The position numbers were made by a program, and so were the translations under genes. Below, piece after piece: positions 1 through 8,731 of a DNA stretch of 64,000 nt (the first letter of the stretch is position 1; every line of letters begins with the position of its first letter). The stretch comes from Archangium_A sp035910535 (GTDB taxonomy: Bacteria > Myxococcota > Myxococcia > Myxococcales > Myxococcaceae): NCBI GenBank assembly GCA_035910535.1, contig JAMHXF010000098.1:1-64000 (forward strand). The letters run 5' to 3'. The notes below the pieces were generated by a model, which worked only from the letters and a program-made list of their open reading frames with translations, had not been told where the DNA came from and made no database searches.

Positions 1-2841
1 CGGCACCTCCAACACCACCGCGCTGCCCGTGGGCGTCACGCGCGTTACGTGGGTCTCGACCGTCCACGTCAGGCCCAGCACCAACGTGCGCTCCACGCGG
101 ACGAACGGCGGCAGCGTGCCGACCTGCAGCGCCGCGCCCTGCCCCTTCTCATTCGTCGCCTTGCGCGAGAGCTGCAGGTTGTCGTCGGCCACGCCGTCTT
201 CGTGCAGGCCGTCCAACGTCCACCCGTCGAGCTTCGCTTCAACGCGGTACGCGCGCAGCGGCAGCGCCACCTGCACCGTGTCACGCGGCGGCAGCGCGCC
301 CTCCATCGTCACCTGATGCGCGCCGGCGCTCACGGCCAGCCACAGCGAGCCGTCTTTGTCGCGGCGCAGGCCGCTCGCGGTCTTGCCGTCGAGCAACACC
401 GATTCAGGCACCCACTGCGTCGCGCTGCCCGGCAACGGCACCGCGGTATCTGCGCCGGCCAGCACCTCGAGGCGCAGGCGCAGCAGCTTCGGCGAGGCCT
501 CCAGCTGCAGGCGCGGGCTCGACGCACACGACGGCGCGCAGTCAGGCTTCTCGAGCAACCGCTGGCGCAGCTGCTCCAACATTTCCGCAGACGGCTGCTG
601 CGCCATGGCCATGGGCGCGAACAACGCGAGCAACACCGCCGCCGCCGGGGCCGCCGTCTTCACCAACCGCTTGAGCGCCTGTGGCCAGAAGCCGCCGGGG
701 AAGCCGAGGACACACAACACCAGCAACGCGAGCAGCAGCACGCGCACGAAGGCGAGCACGAAGTTCGCCGCCGGCCCGAGGAAGAAGAAGTCGAGCTGCT
801 GGTCTCGCTGCACGGGGCCCGAGAAGGAAATCTGCACGGGGTTCCAGTCCCACCGGGGCAAGCCGGGGCCGGTCTGCACGGTCGCGTTCTTGTCGAAGTC
901 GCGCACGTTGAAGCTGCGCTTCTTGCCGCTCTTGTCCTGCGCGGGCTCCTTCATCGCCGACTGCGGCGCGGGCGCGTTGCGCATGAGGCTGCCGCCGTAG
1001 TCACCTTCCCATTCCTGCTGCTGCTCCAGCACCTTGCTGTCTTCGAAGGCCTCGAAGCTCGAGCTGCGCTGGTACTGCATCGCGTTCTCGTTGCTGTACT
1101 CCGAGAAGCTCTTCACGCCGCCCAACGTGCGGTCCTTGCTGAGCGCGGGGTACATGCCTTCACGCACGTGCTCGACCGCGAACGCGACGGTGATGAGCAC
1201 CAGGCACGCCCACGCTGCATAGCGCGTGAAGTTGAGCAGCGACTTGATGGAGCCCGTCGGCAACACGCGGAACAGGCCTTCGGCCGCGAGCACCACGAGC
1301 CACGTGTACTGAGGCACGCCGTCTTCGAGCCAGCCCAGGCCCAGCGTCACCGCCGCCAGCACACCCCACGGCAAGCCGAAGAGCCGCGCCATCGCCACGG
1401 CGATAATCAACACGAGGAACAGGTCGAACAACGTCCATTGATCAACCCACGTGCCCGGCACCTTGTCGGCGCCAGACGCGCTGATCAACCGCCAGCCCGG
1501 CGGCAGCTGCAGCGTCGTGTTGACCGAGTTGAAGTCCGCGTCCCACGAGACGGCGGAGATGGAGTTGATGTTGCCCGAGAGCCGCGAGTCGGCCTCCAGC
1601 GCGAGACCACCCTGACGGAGCTCGACGCCCGCTTTGCCCTGCGCGTCGAGCCGCGTGATGGATTGATCAGCCCCGCTGGTGACCACGCGACCCAGCTCCG
1701 TGCCGGGCAGCACGTCGAGGCGCCACGAGCGGTGCAGCTGGCCGCTCATCTTGTCGCTCACGGTGTAGCCGCTGCCGTCGAAGTCGAGCCACAGCGTGCG
1801 CGAGAGGTTGAGCACGTCAGGCGCAGGCTCGCTGTCGCCCCGGCGCCGCTCGGTGAGCTTGAACTCGTCGGTGACGCTCATGGAATACGCGGGGAAGCCC
1901 TTCCATTCAGGAGGCAGCGTGGTCTGCGTGGGGTCGACGGCGTTGACGCCCTCCACCAGCACCTGGCGCAGCGACGGGCGCGCGTCGAACACCCAGATTT
2001 CGTCGCTCTCGGCCCACGGCCCTGCGGGCTCCGGCCGCTTGAGTGACGCGACCGCACCTTCACCGCGCGCCACGAGCTGCAGCACCCACGTGCCGGGCCG
2101 CACCTGCACGCGCAAATGACCGTCACCTTCGACGCGCACCGGAAGCCCCGCGGTCAACACCATGGGCACGAAGCCCGGCGGCAACGCGCGCCCGAGCAAC
2201 ACCTCGCGGCTGCGCCCCGAGACCTTCAACGTCACCTGCGTGGTGAGCGTGAGCGGAATTTCGTCGGTGACGAGGCGATGCACGTCGATGTCGACGCGGT
2301 CGGTCTCCTGCTGCGTCGATTCGCGCTGGAGGAACACGCGGCCTTCACCGTCGCGGTTGGGCAACGTGACGGCCTGGCCTTTGACGCTCAACGCGAGCAG
2401 CCCCGTGTCGGAGGGAATCTCGAGCGCCTCAGGCAGCGAGTCCCACTGGAAGTCGCCGCTCACCGTGTGTTCACCCGACGACAACAGCACCGACGGGCGG
2501 CCTGAGCTGCCGGCCACGACGACGGCGGGCTTGCCGTCGACCTTCACGTCTTGCGGCCAGCGGCTCGCGGCGCCGGGCAACACCAGCCACGCTTCGGGGC
2601 CGTAGACCTTGAAGCCCTGCGTGAACGTGCCGCCTTTGTCGGTGAGCGTGAGGCTCAGGCGCGCGGGCCAGGCACACTCACGGCTGTCGCCGCCCTGCAG
2701 AAACGGGCACGCCGCGGTCTTCTCGTGGTGCAGCACCCACGGCGCCCAGTCGCGGAGCGCGGCCGGCAATTGATCAGCTTTGGGAGGCGCAGCAAGAGAG
2801 ACAGACGCCGCCAACGCGACGCAGGTGAGCAGTGAACGCAT
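1..2841 (-). CDS. Large exported/membrane protein, C-terminus beyond window edge
   Basis: An open frame of 947 codons runs off the left edge without a stop. It starts at an ATG preceded by GAGGGGACC, a good ribosome binding site. The N-terminus is a signal peptide (RSLLTCVALAASVSLAAPP). About 450 residues of apparently extracytoplasmic beta-rich sequence follow. Then come hydrophobic segments near residues 468-490, 495-530 and 545-565, a hydrophilic stretch, and two more near 690-715 and 735-750, followed by another soluble region at the cut end. I do not recognise the family. The alternation of large soluble domains and membrane segments suggests an envelope-spanning protein. The long plus-strand frame opposite it is Arg/His/Gln-rich and is an antisense shadow. 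Confidence 0.8.
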   Translation of the reverse strand, partial: MRSLLTCVALAASVSLAAPPKADQLPAALRDWAPWVLHHEKTAACPFLQGGDSRECAWPARLSLTLTDKGGTFTQGFKVYGPEAWLVLPGAASRWPQDVKVDGKPAVVVAGSSGRPSVLLSSGEHTVSGDFQWDSLPEALEIPSDTGLLALSVKGQAVTLPNRDGEGRVFLQRESTQQETDRVDIDVHRLVTDEIPLTLTTQVTLKVSGRSREVLLGRALPPGFVPMVLTAGLPVRVEGDGHLRVQVRPGTWVLQLVARGEGAVASLKRPEPAGPWAESDEIWVFDARPSLRQVLVEGVNAVDPTQTTLPPEWKGFPAYSMSVTDEFKLTERRRGDSEPAPDVLNLSRTLWLDFDGSGYTVSDKMSGQLHRSWRLDVLPGTELGRVVTSGADQSITRLDAQGKAGVELRQGGLALEADSRLSGNINSISAVSWDADFNSVNTTLQLPPGWRLISASGADKVPGTWVDQWTLFDLFLVLIIAVAMARLFGLPWGVLAAVTLGLGWLEDGVPQYTWLVVLAAEGLFRVLPTGSIKSLLNFTRYAAWACLVLITVAFAVEHVREGMYPALSKDRTLGGVKSFSEYSNENAMQYQRSSSFEAFEDSKVLEQQQEWEGDYGGSLMRNAPAPQSAMKEPAQDKSGKKRSFNVRDFDKNATVQTGPGLPRWDWNPVQISFSGPVQRDQQLDFFFLGPAANFVLAFVRVLLLALLVLCVLGFPGGFWPQALKRLVKTAAPAAAVLLALFAPMAMAQQPSAEMLEQLRQRLLEKPDCAPSCASSPRLQLEASPKLLRLRLEVLAGADTAVPLPGSATQWVPESVLLDGKTASGLRRDKDGSLWLAVSAGAHQVTMEGALPPRDTVQVALPLRAYRVEAKLDGWTLDGLHEDGVADDNLQLSRKATNEKGQGAALQVGTLPPFVRVERTLVLGLTWTVETHVTRVTPTGSAVVLEVP

Positions 2842-2939
2842 GAAGTGGTCCCCTCGGAAAGGTGCGGAAACGTGGCACGTCTTCGTTCGAGCCGCGATGA
2901 CGGCGAAAAGTTCCAACTGAACGTGCGATGACGTGAGTC

Positions 2940-3887
2940 ATGCGTTGGACCCTGTTGGCATCGTTGATAGCGGCGTGCACACCGGCGCCGGTGGCGGAGT
3001 TGAAGCTCTCGGCCGAGGCAATCGACTTCGGCGCCGTCGCGCAGTGTCGTCGTCGCACGCAGACGCTCGAACTGAGCAACGTCGGCGCCGCCCCGCTGAC
3101 GCTCGACGTGCCTGCGGTCGAAGACTTCGAGCTTTCGCCGACCGGCGAGGTGCGCATCGCACCGGGAGAAACGAAGTCGCTGAACGTCGTCTTCGTCGCA
3201 CCGCAGCGCGAAGGTGAATTCGCGCGCACGTTGGTGCTCGCAGAGAAGTCGGTGCAACTGCGCGCGGTCACCACTTCGGAGAATTGGGAATGGCTCTCGC
3301 TGAACTTCGGCGGCGTCTCCACGCGAGGGACTGATGAACGCACCTTCACGATTTCGGAGCCCGCGACGCTCGAGCCGCTCGACGAACCGGCGTTCTCCGT
3401 CACGCAGCACGGTAACGAGGTCGTCGTGAGCTTCACGCCCACCGAAACACGCGCGTACGCCGCGACGCTGAACATGCGCAGAGAGAACGCTGCCTGCGTG
3501 CTGCCGACGGACCTGCGCGGCAGCGGCGTCAGCGCCGCGCTCGAATGGACGCCCGGACTCTTGAGCCCCGCGACCACGGTCGGCGCCGCCGCCAACCTGA
3601 GCGTCGAGTTCACGAACCTGCGCACGCGCATCGTTCGCATGACGAACGTCTCAGTCGTCGAGCAGGGCATGTCGGGCCCGTCGCCACACTTCTCGGCGCC
3701 GACGACGTTCGACGTCCCCGAGGCCACGTTCGACGCCACCGGTGAGCTCGTCGCAGGTCGCGCGGTGCTCGAGTTCACGTTCACCCCGACGCAGGCCGGC
3801 ACGCTCCTCGCCACGCTTCGAGCGACGACTGACGTGCCCGAACAGCCACACCTCGCCGTCACGGTGCGCACCACGACTTCGCAGTAG
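2940..3887 (+). CDS. Lipoprotein with HYDIN/ASPM-like Ig-fold domains
   Basis: A 315-residue protein. It begins with a short hydrophobic stretch ending in a lipobox-like LIAAC, so it is probably a lipoprotein anchored at Cys13. Residues 20-100 read IDFGAVAQCRRRTQTLELSN followed by APGETKSLNVVF. This is the pattern of HYDIN/MSP-like or choice-of-anchor-D Ig-fold domains. A second similar domain sits near residues 215-312 (LSVEFTN, LEFTFTPTQAGTLLATL). It is divergent from the large membrane protein across a 98-bp gap, and the next lipoprotein starts 9 bp after its stop. Its role is unknown; such domains are usually surface interaction modules. Confidence 0.75.
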   Translation: MRWTLLASLIAACTPAPVAELKLSAEAIDFGAVAQCRRRTQTLELSNVGAAPLTLDVPAVEDFELSPTGEVRIAPGETKSLNVVFVAPQREGEFARTLVLAEKSVQLRAVTTSENWEWLSLNFGGVSTRGTDERTFTISEPATLEPLDEPAFSVTQHGNEVVVSFTPTETRAYAATLNMRRENAACVLPTDLRGSGVSAALEWTPGLLSPATTVGAAANLSVEFTNLRTRIVRMTNVSVVEQGMSGPSPHFSAPTTFDVPEATFDATGELVAGRAVLEFTFTPTQAGTLLATLRATTDVPEQPHLAVTVRTTTSQ

Positions 3888-3896
3888 ACGCGCGCC

Positions 3897-4979
3897 GTGC
3901 GTCTCTTCGTCATCCTTTCCCTGCTGCTCGTTGGTTGCGCCACCACCCACCCGCCGCTGCGCATTCGCGACACGCCTGAAGACTTCGCGGCGCTCGGGCT
4001 CACCGACACCGTCGAGCCCCGTGAAGACGGCCGTCGCTCACGCGCGGGCACCGACGACTACGAGTGGTGGTACCTCGACGGCGTCGCCGCCGACGGCACG
4101 GTGGTGGTCGTCGTCTTCTCGGACAACTGGTTGCCGGGTGGGCATCGCCGCGAGGTGACGCTCGACATCACGCAGCCGGGGCAGGCCACGCGCCGCACCG
4201 CCTTCGCGACCGACGACGCCGGCAGCTTCGCCACCGACCGCGCCGACGTGCGCATCGGCAAGAGCCGCTTCGAAGGCAACCTCGAGCGCTACACCATTCA
4301 CGTCGACGCGAGCGACGCGCAGGGCCTCGGCTGCGACCTCGAGCTGCTCCGCCGCGTGCCTTCGTACCGACCCGGCACCGGCGTCATGGCGAGCGGCGAC
4401 GACTACTTCGCGTGGGTCGTGCCCGTGCCCGAAGGAGCGCTGAGCGGCACGTTGAGCATCGACGGCCAGCGCTCGACGTTCACTGGCACCGGCTACCACG
4501 ACCACAACTGGGGCAACGCACCGCCGTGGAGCCTCATGCGCAACTGGTGGTGGGGCCGCGGCGAGGTGAACGGCAAGACCGTCGTGATGTCTGAAATGCG
4601 CCCGGCGAAGGGTCGCGGCGACAAGGCGATGTCACTGCTGCTGGTGGCCGGAGTCGACGGCATCGTCGCCAAACTCCACGGAGACCAGACGGCGCTGATT
4701 GAGACCACCGCGACACCCGGCAACGCGCTCAACACAGACCAGACATTTTCGGCCTGGGTGACGTTGCAGTCGCGCGACGCCAACGCGCGCTTCGAGCGGC
4801 ACGGTGTGCCCACGACGTCGCTCGACCTGCTGTCGGGGAGCCCGGGCATCGTGCGCTTCTTCGCGCGGCTCGCGGGCCGTTCGCCCTGGTACACGCGCTG
4901 GCGCAGCGACGTGACGCTCGAGGTCGGTGGTCAGCTGACGAAAGGCACCGGCACCATCGAGTTCATGGACTTCGAGTAG
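3897..4979 (+). CDS. CrtC/AttH-like lipocalin-fold lipoprotein
   Basis: A 360-residue protein with a GTG start and a lipoprotein signal (FVILSLLLVGC). Residues 45-60 contain DYEWWYLDG, the hallmark of the CrtC (hydroxyneurosporene synthase, carotenoid 1,2-hydratase) / AttH lipocalin-like family. Near residue 200 is GTGYHDHNWGN, the second conserved motif of that family. CrtC hydrates carotenoid end groups, while relatives act as isomerases or Diels-Alderases, so the substrate cannot be named. No carotenoid genes are seen nearby. The lipoprotein leader implies action at the periplasmic membrane face. It starts 9 bp after the preceding lipoprotein gene and is probably co-transcribed with it. 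Confidence 0.8.
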   Translation: MRLFVILSLLLVGCATTHPPLRIRDTPEDFAALGLTDTVEPREDGRRSRAGTDDYEWWYLDGVAADGTVVVVVFSDNWLPGGHRREVTLDITQPGQATRRTAFATDDAGSFATDRADVRIGKSRFEGNLERYTIHVDASDAQGLGCDLELLRRVPSYRPGTGVMASGDDYFAWVVPVPEGALSGTLSIDGQRSTFTGTGYHDHNWGNAPPWSLMRNWWWGRGEVNGKTVVMSEMRPAKGRGDKAMSLLLVAGVDGIVAKLHGDQTALIETTATPGNALNTDQTFSAWVTLQSRDANARFERHGVPTTSLDLLSGSPGIVRFFARLAGRSPWYTRWRSDVTLEVGGQLTKGTGTIEFMDFE

Positions 4980-5000
4980 TCGCCGACGCACCATCGGTGC

Positions 5001-5777
5001 ATGAACAAGACACTCATCATCGGTGCCCTCACGTTCCTCGGTCTCTCGTCGTGCGCGACGTCGTCGTCGAGCCCTGCCATGGCCGACCTCCGCGCGTTGG
5101 ACAAAGAGGGCAGCAAGAAGGAGCTCGTCGAGCGCCTCGGGCTCGTCGCGCCGGCCGAGCGTGACGGCGAGTGGTTCGCCATCGCCGAGCGTGGCGCCGC
5201 GGCGTACCTCGGGCAGCTGAACCTCGAAGAGAGCAGCGGCGAGGGCGCCCTGAAAGAGAGCGAGTCGCTGCTCGAGCGCTTTCCGCAGCTCGGCCGGTCG
5301 ACGACGTTCATGAGCGCGCGCCTCGAGCTCGGCGTGAAGGCGTTCCGCGCGAACCACGGCAGCTTCCGTCACTCCGGCGGTTCCAACCCGTGGGTCGCGA
5401 AGATGGTGGCGTTCATCGAGAAAGACACGCTGACGCCCGACGGCCCGTCGCGCCTCGCGAAAGACGTGGTGCTGGGTCGCTTGATTCCCGTCGCCGCGTA
5501 CCCGCTCTTCGAGGTCGCGGCGAAGCGTGACGCCGCGAAGGCGTGCGCAGACCAGGTCTTCACGCAGGGCTTCGTCGACGCGGCCATCGCCGGCTCCTGG
5601 GTGGAAGAGAACGCGAAGCTGGTCGCCGGGGCGTGCGCGTCGAAGAAGGGCGACCTCAAGACCGCGTTCAAGGCCGAGGGCCGCACGCGTGACGAGCAGC
5701 GCGCGCTGTGCAAGCTCATCGGCGAAGAGGCCGACATGAAAGAGGCGTGCGCGAAGGCCAACGAGCGCGGGTACTGA
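5001..5777 (+). CDS. Lipoprotein of unknown function
   Basis: A 258-residue protein with the signal NKTLIIGALTFLGLSSC, a clear lipobox with Cys18. The mature part is largely alpha-helical and charged, with six further cysteines in the last 90 residues (for example KACADQ, AGACASKK, RALCKL, KEACAK). I recognise no family. The start codon directly follows a small GCACC-ATC-GGTGC hairpin (4988-5000), which could affect initiation. It is the third lipoprotein gene in a row on this strand and lies 21 bp after the CrtC-like gene. Confidence 0.7.
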   Translation: MNKTLIIGALTFLGLSSCATSSSSPAMADLRALDKEGSKKELVERLGLVAPAERDGEWFAIAERGAAAYLGQLNLEESSGEGALKESESLLERFPQLGRSTTFMSARLELGVKAFRANHGSFRHSGGSNPWVAKMVAFIEKDTLTPDGPSRLAKDVVLGRLIPVAAYPLFEVAAKRDAAKACADQVFTQGFVDAAIAGSWVEENAKLVAGACASKKGDLKTAFKAEGRTRDEQRALCKLIGEEADMKEACAKANERGY

Positions 5778-5840
5778 GCTGGCTCCCAGGCGACTCACGT
5801 TGGCTCCGTCGCCCGAAGCAGCGCCGTGGTACGAGCGAGC

Positions 5841-7184
5841 ATGACGCCTCGTGCCGTGCTCGTCGGTGTGCAGTTGCCTGGGGTGAGCGACGTCGACCAC
5901 GAGGCTGACCTCGCCGAGCTCGGCCGGCTGGTGCACACTCTGGGCTTCGAAGTGGTGGGCACCGTCACCCAGAAACGTGACGGGCTCGCAGCGGGCACGG
6001 TGCTCGGTGAAGGCAAGTTGAAGGAGCTCGCACAGCTGACCGGCGGCACCGGCGAAATTCCCAGCGGCGCGACGAAGCAGAAGTCGAAGGCGCGCGAGAA
6101 GTGGGAAGAAGACGAAGAAGAAGAACCCGAAGAAGAAGAGAGCGACGACGCGCCTGAAAGAGACGCCGCGCTCGCCAGCGTGGTGGTGGTCGACCACGAG
6201 CTCTCGCCCAGCCAGTCACGCAACCTCGAGCGCGCCACCGGCGCCGAGGTGCTCGACCGCACGGGCGTCATCGTCGACATCTTTCATCGCCACGCGAAGA
6301 GCCGCGAAGCGCGCATGCAGGTTGAAATCGCGCGCCTCAACTACGTGGCGCCGCGCATGCGTGAGACGGGCGGCGGCAAAGAACGTCAGCAGGGCCGCGG
6401 CGCCGGCGAATCGCAGCTCGAGCTCGACCGCCGAAAGATTCGCGACCGCATCGCCGAGCTCAAGGCGAGCCTCGCGACGATTCACGCGGATCAAGACCAA
6501 CGCCGCTACGCCCGGAAAGACCAGCTCCGCGTCGCGCTCGTCGGCTACACGAATGCGGGCAAGTCATCGTTGATGCGCGCGTTGACGGGCAGCGAGGTCT
6601 ACGTCGCTGACCGCCTGTTCGCGACGCTCGACACCACGGTGCGCGCGCTGCAGCCCGAGACGCGCCCGCGCATTCTGGTGAGCGACACCGTGGGCTTCAT
6701 CAAGAAGCTGCCGCACGACCTCGTCGCGTCATTCAAGTCGACGCTCGATGAAGCGCTCGAGGCCTCGCTGTTGCTCTACGTGGTCGACTCGTCAGACCCG
6801 ACGTGTGAAGCGCAGCTCGAAGTCACCATGGGTGTGCTCCGTGAAATCGGCGCCGAGTCGGTGCCGCACCTGTTGTTGCTCAACAAGTCAGACCGCCTCG
6901 ACCCGGTGCGCCGCGCCGAATTGTTGGAGCGCCACCCCGACGCGGTGGTGCTCTCGGCGAAGGCTGCAGACGACGTGAGCGCGCTCCGTACGCGCATCAT
7001 CGAACACTTCGAGAAGTCGATGGTCGAGCTGACGCTGGTGCTGCCGTACGACAAGCAGGCGCTGGTGGCGCAGGTGTACGAGCACGCACGCGTGGTGTCG
7101 GAGACGTTCGACGAAACCGGCCGCACGCTGGTGCTCCGCGCGCTGCCAGCCGCCGCCGAGAAGCTCTCGCGCCTGCTGGGTTGA
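5841..7184 (+). CDS. hflX: Ribosome-associated GTPase HflX with acidic insertion
   Basis: A 447-residue HflX from the ATG at 5841; an in-frame GTG 15 bp upstream is less likely. The N-terminal HflX domain includes GTVLGEGKLKEL and VVVDHELSPSQSRNLE. A coiled-coil linker is followed by the G domain. Its Walker A is GYTNAGKSS near residue 235, its G3 is DTVGFIKKLPHDL, NKSD is G4 and SAK is G5. HflX splits or rescues stalled 70S ribosomes under stress. Unusual is a very acidic insertion at about residues 85-105 (EEDEEEEPEEEESDD) inside the N-terminal domain. The next gene begins one base after the stop. Confidence 0.95.
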   Translation: MTPRAVLVGVQLPGVSDVDHEADLAELGRLVHTLGFEVVGTVTQKRDGLAAGTVLGEGKLKELAQLTGGTGEIPSGATKQKSKAREKWEEDEEEEPEEEESDDAPERDAALASVVVVDHELSPSQSRNLERATGAEVLDRTGVIVDIFHRHAKSREARMQVEIARLNYVAPRMRETGGGKERQQGRGAGESQLELDRRKIRDRIAELKASLATIHADQDQRRYARKDQLRVALVGYTNAGKSSLMRALTGSEVYVADRLFATLDTTVRALQPETRPRILVSDTVGFIKKLPHDLVASFKSTLDEALEASLLLYVVDSSDPTCEAQLEVTMGVLREIGAESVPHLLLLNKSDRLDPVRRAELLERHPDAVVLSAKAADDVSALRTRIIEHFEKSMVELTLVLPYDKQALVAQVYEHARVVSETFDETGRTLVLRALPAAAEKLSRLLG

Positions 7185-7185
7185 C

Positions 7186-8100
7186 ATGCCGAAGACGAAG
7201 AAGAAGACCGACACCAGTCACACGTTCATCGACGGGTATTCGTCGCGCCGCGGCTTGCTCGGCGTAGTCGCGTTCCCGAATCGGCTGCGCGCGGCCGACA
7301 CCGAATTCACGACGTTCTACACAGCCATCGACGACGACTGGTCGCATGAGCCGTTCGAGTTCGACGGTCGCTCCGTCACGTACTCAGGAGCGCCCGGCAG
7401 CGGTGACTGGTGGGTGCTCGGCAAGCGCGGCGAAGTGGCGCGCATCGGCGACGACATCACCCTCGAGCAGATTCCCGGCGCTGGCACCGGCCCGCGCAAC
7501 AACGGCTACGTCAATCGCATCGCCGCCATCGGAGACGCGCTGTACGTGTGCGGCTTTCGAAGGCAGGTCTGTCGTCGCGTCAAAGGCGTGTGGAAGCGCT
7601 TCGACGAAGGGCTGCTCGAAGCGCGCACCGCTCGTGGCTCTACGTTGGAGGCCATCGACGGCACGGCAGACGACTGCATCTATGCGGTCGGTTCGGGCGG
7701 GCAAATCTGGCACTTCGACGGGCGAACCTGGCGACGACGCGAGAGCCCCACCGACGTCGATTTGCACGAAGTGCGCTGCCTGCCTGACGGTCGTGTGCTC
7801 ATCGTCGGGCAGCGCGGCACGGTGTTGGTCGGCGCAGAAGACACGTGGGCCGTCATCAACGACGCGGCCTTCGAAGAAGACCTGTGGGGCGTGGAGTGCT
7901 TCGACGACGCCATCTACGTCGCCGGTGAAGCGGGCGTCGGAAAGCTGAACGGCAAGCGCATCAAACCGTTGAAAGTGCCCGGCCGTCGACTGCGCGCGAA
8001 AGACGGCCTGCTGTGGGCCATCGGCAGTGACACGGTCTTCTTCTTCGACGGGAAGAAGTGGCGCGAAAGCACCTGTCCGGACAACGTGTCGGAACCATGA
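7186..8100 (+). CDS. Cytoplasmic beta-propeller-like protein
   Basis: A 304-residue protein with no signal peptide, beginning PKTKKKTDTSHTF. From about residue 65 it shows repeated blades of the type W-x-L-G-x-x-G-x-V and IYAVGSGGQIWHFDG, VLIVGQRGTVLVG, IYVAGEAGVGKLNG and LWAIGSDTVFFFDGKKW. This is typical of WD40/YVTN/BNR-like propellers. It starts one base after hflX and overlaps the following GST gene by 4 bp (ATGA), so the three form an operon. Leaderless propellers of this kind occur around polymorphic-toxin loci in myxobacteria, but no toxin is visible here and the role is unknown. Confidence 0.7.
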   Translation: MPKTKKKTDTSHTFIDGYSSRRGLLGVVAFPNRLRAADTEFTTFYTAIDDDWSHEPFEFDGRSVTYSGAPGSGDWWVLGKRGEVARIGDDITLEQIPGAGTGPRNNGYVNRIAAIGDALYVCGFRRQVCRRVKGVWKRFDEGLLEARTARGSTLEAIDGTADDCIYAVGSGGQIWHFDGRTWRRRESPTDVDLHEVRCLPDGRVLIVGQRGTVLVGAEDTWAVINDAAFEEDLWGVECFDDAIYVAGEAGVGKLNGKRIKPLKVPGRRLRAKDGLLWAIGSDTVFFFDGKKWRESTCPDNVSEP

Positions 8101-8723
8101 CTGGCGACCTCACGCTCTACGTCGACTCGAAGTTCATCAGCCCGTGGGCGCTCACGGCCTTCGTCGCGCTCGAAGAAAAGGGCCTGCCGTACCGCCTCGA
8201 GACGCGTGCGCTCGAGTCGAAGCAGACCTTCGCCGCCGACTACCAGGCGCGCACGCAGCGGGTGCCGGCGCTGCGACGCGGTGACTTCTGGCTCGCCGAG
8301 TCGACGGCCATCGCCGAGTACCTCGCGGAGTCATTCCCTTTTCCCAAACACCCGCGCCTCTTCCCTTCGAACCTCGAGCAACGCGCGACGTGCCGTGAAG
8401 TGCAGTCGTGGCTGCGCTCCGACCTCCTGCCGCTGCGACAGGAGCGACCGACGAGCACGCTCTGGGGCGCGCCCGCCACGACCCCGCTGAGCGCCGCCGG
8501 TGAAGAGGCCGCGCAGCGCCTGGTGAAGGTCGCCACGTCGCTGCTCTCGCACGGCGGCACGAGCCTCTTCGAGCAATGGTGCATCGCCGACGTCGACCTC
8601 ACCGTGATGCTGCAGCGGCTCAACTTGAACGGCTACGCGCTGCCGCCCGCGCTCAAGAACTACGCCGACGCGAACTGGCAGCGACCATCACTCGCGAAGT
8701 GGAACGCGCTACGCAGAGTTTGA
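8097..8723 (+). CDS. Glutathione S-transferase, YfcF-like
   Basis: A 208-residue GST using the ATG at 8097, which overlaps the previous stop as ATGA. The N-terminal thioredoxin-like domain reads LYVDSKFISPWALTAFVALE, matching the YfcF type, in which Ser replaces the catalytic Cys or Tyr. RVPALRRGDFWLAESTAIAEYL is the conserved cis-Pro and glutathione-binding ES-T-A-I region. The all-helical C-terminal domain contains WCIADVDLTVMLQRL. It is a cytoplasmic enzyme that probably conjugates or reduces with glutathione. It fits the formaldehyde/glutathione operon found elsewhere in this window, since both need glutathione. Confidence 0.85.
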   Translation: MTGDLTLYVDSKFISPWALTAFVALEEKGLPYRLETRALESKQTFAADYQARTQRVPALRRGDFWLAESTAIAEYLAESFPFPKHPRLFPSNLEQRATCREVQSWLRSDLLPLRQERPTSTLWGAPATTPLSAAGEEAAQRLVKVATSLLSHGGTSLFEQWCIADVDLTVMLQRLNLNGYALPPALKNYADANWQRPSLAKWNALRRV

Positions 8724-8731
8724 GGAGCGCT

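Noticed and set aside
49..2046. A 665-codon plus-strand open frame
   Set aside because: It is rich in Arg, His and Gln without domains, and lies antisense to a minus-strand frame with signal peptide, membrane segments and a ribosome binding site. It is a GC-driven shadow.
4988..5000. GCACC-ATC-GGTGC hairpin before a lipoprotein start as a terminator or riboswitch
   Set aside because: Five base pairs with a 3-nt loop and no T-run is too weak; it may only affect initiation and is mentioned with the gene.
4632..6197. A 521-codon minus-strand open frame
   Set aside because: It spans three plus-strand genes including the clear hflX, and has Arg/His/Leu-rich shadow composition.
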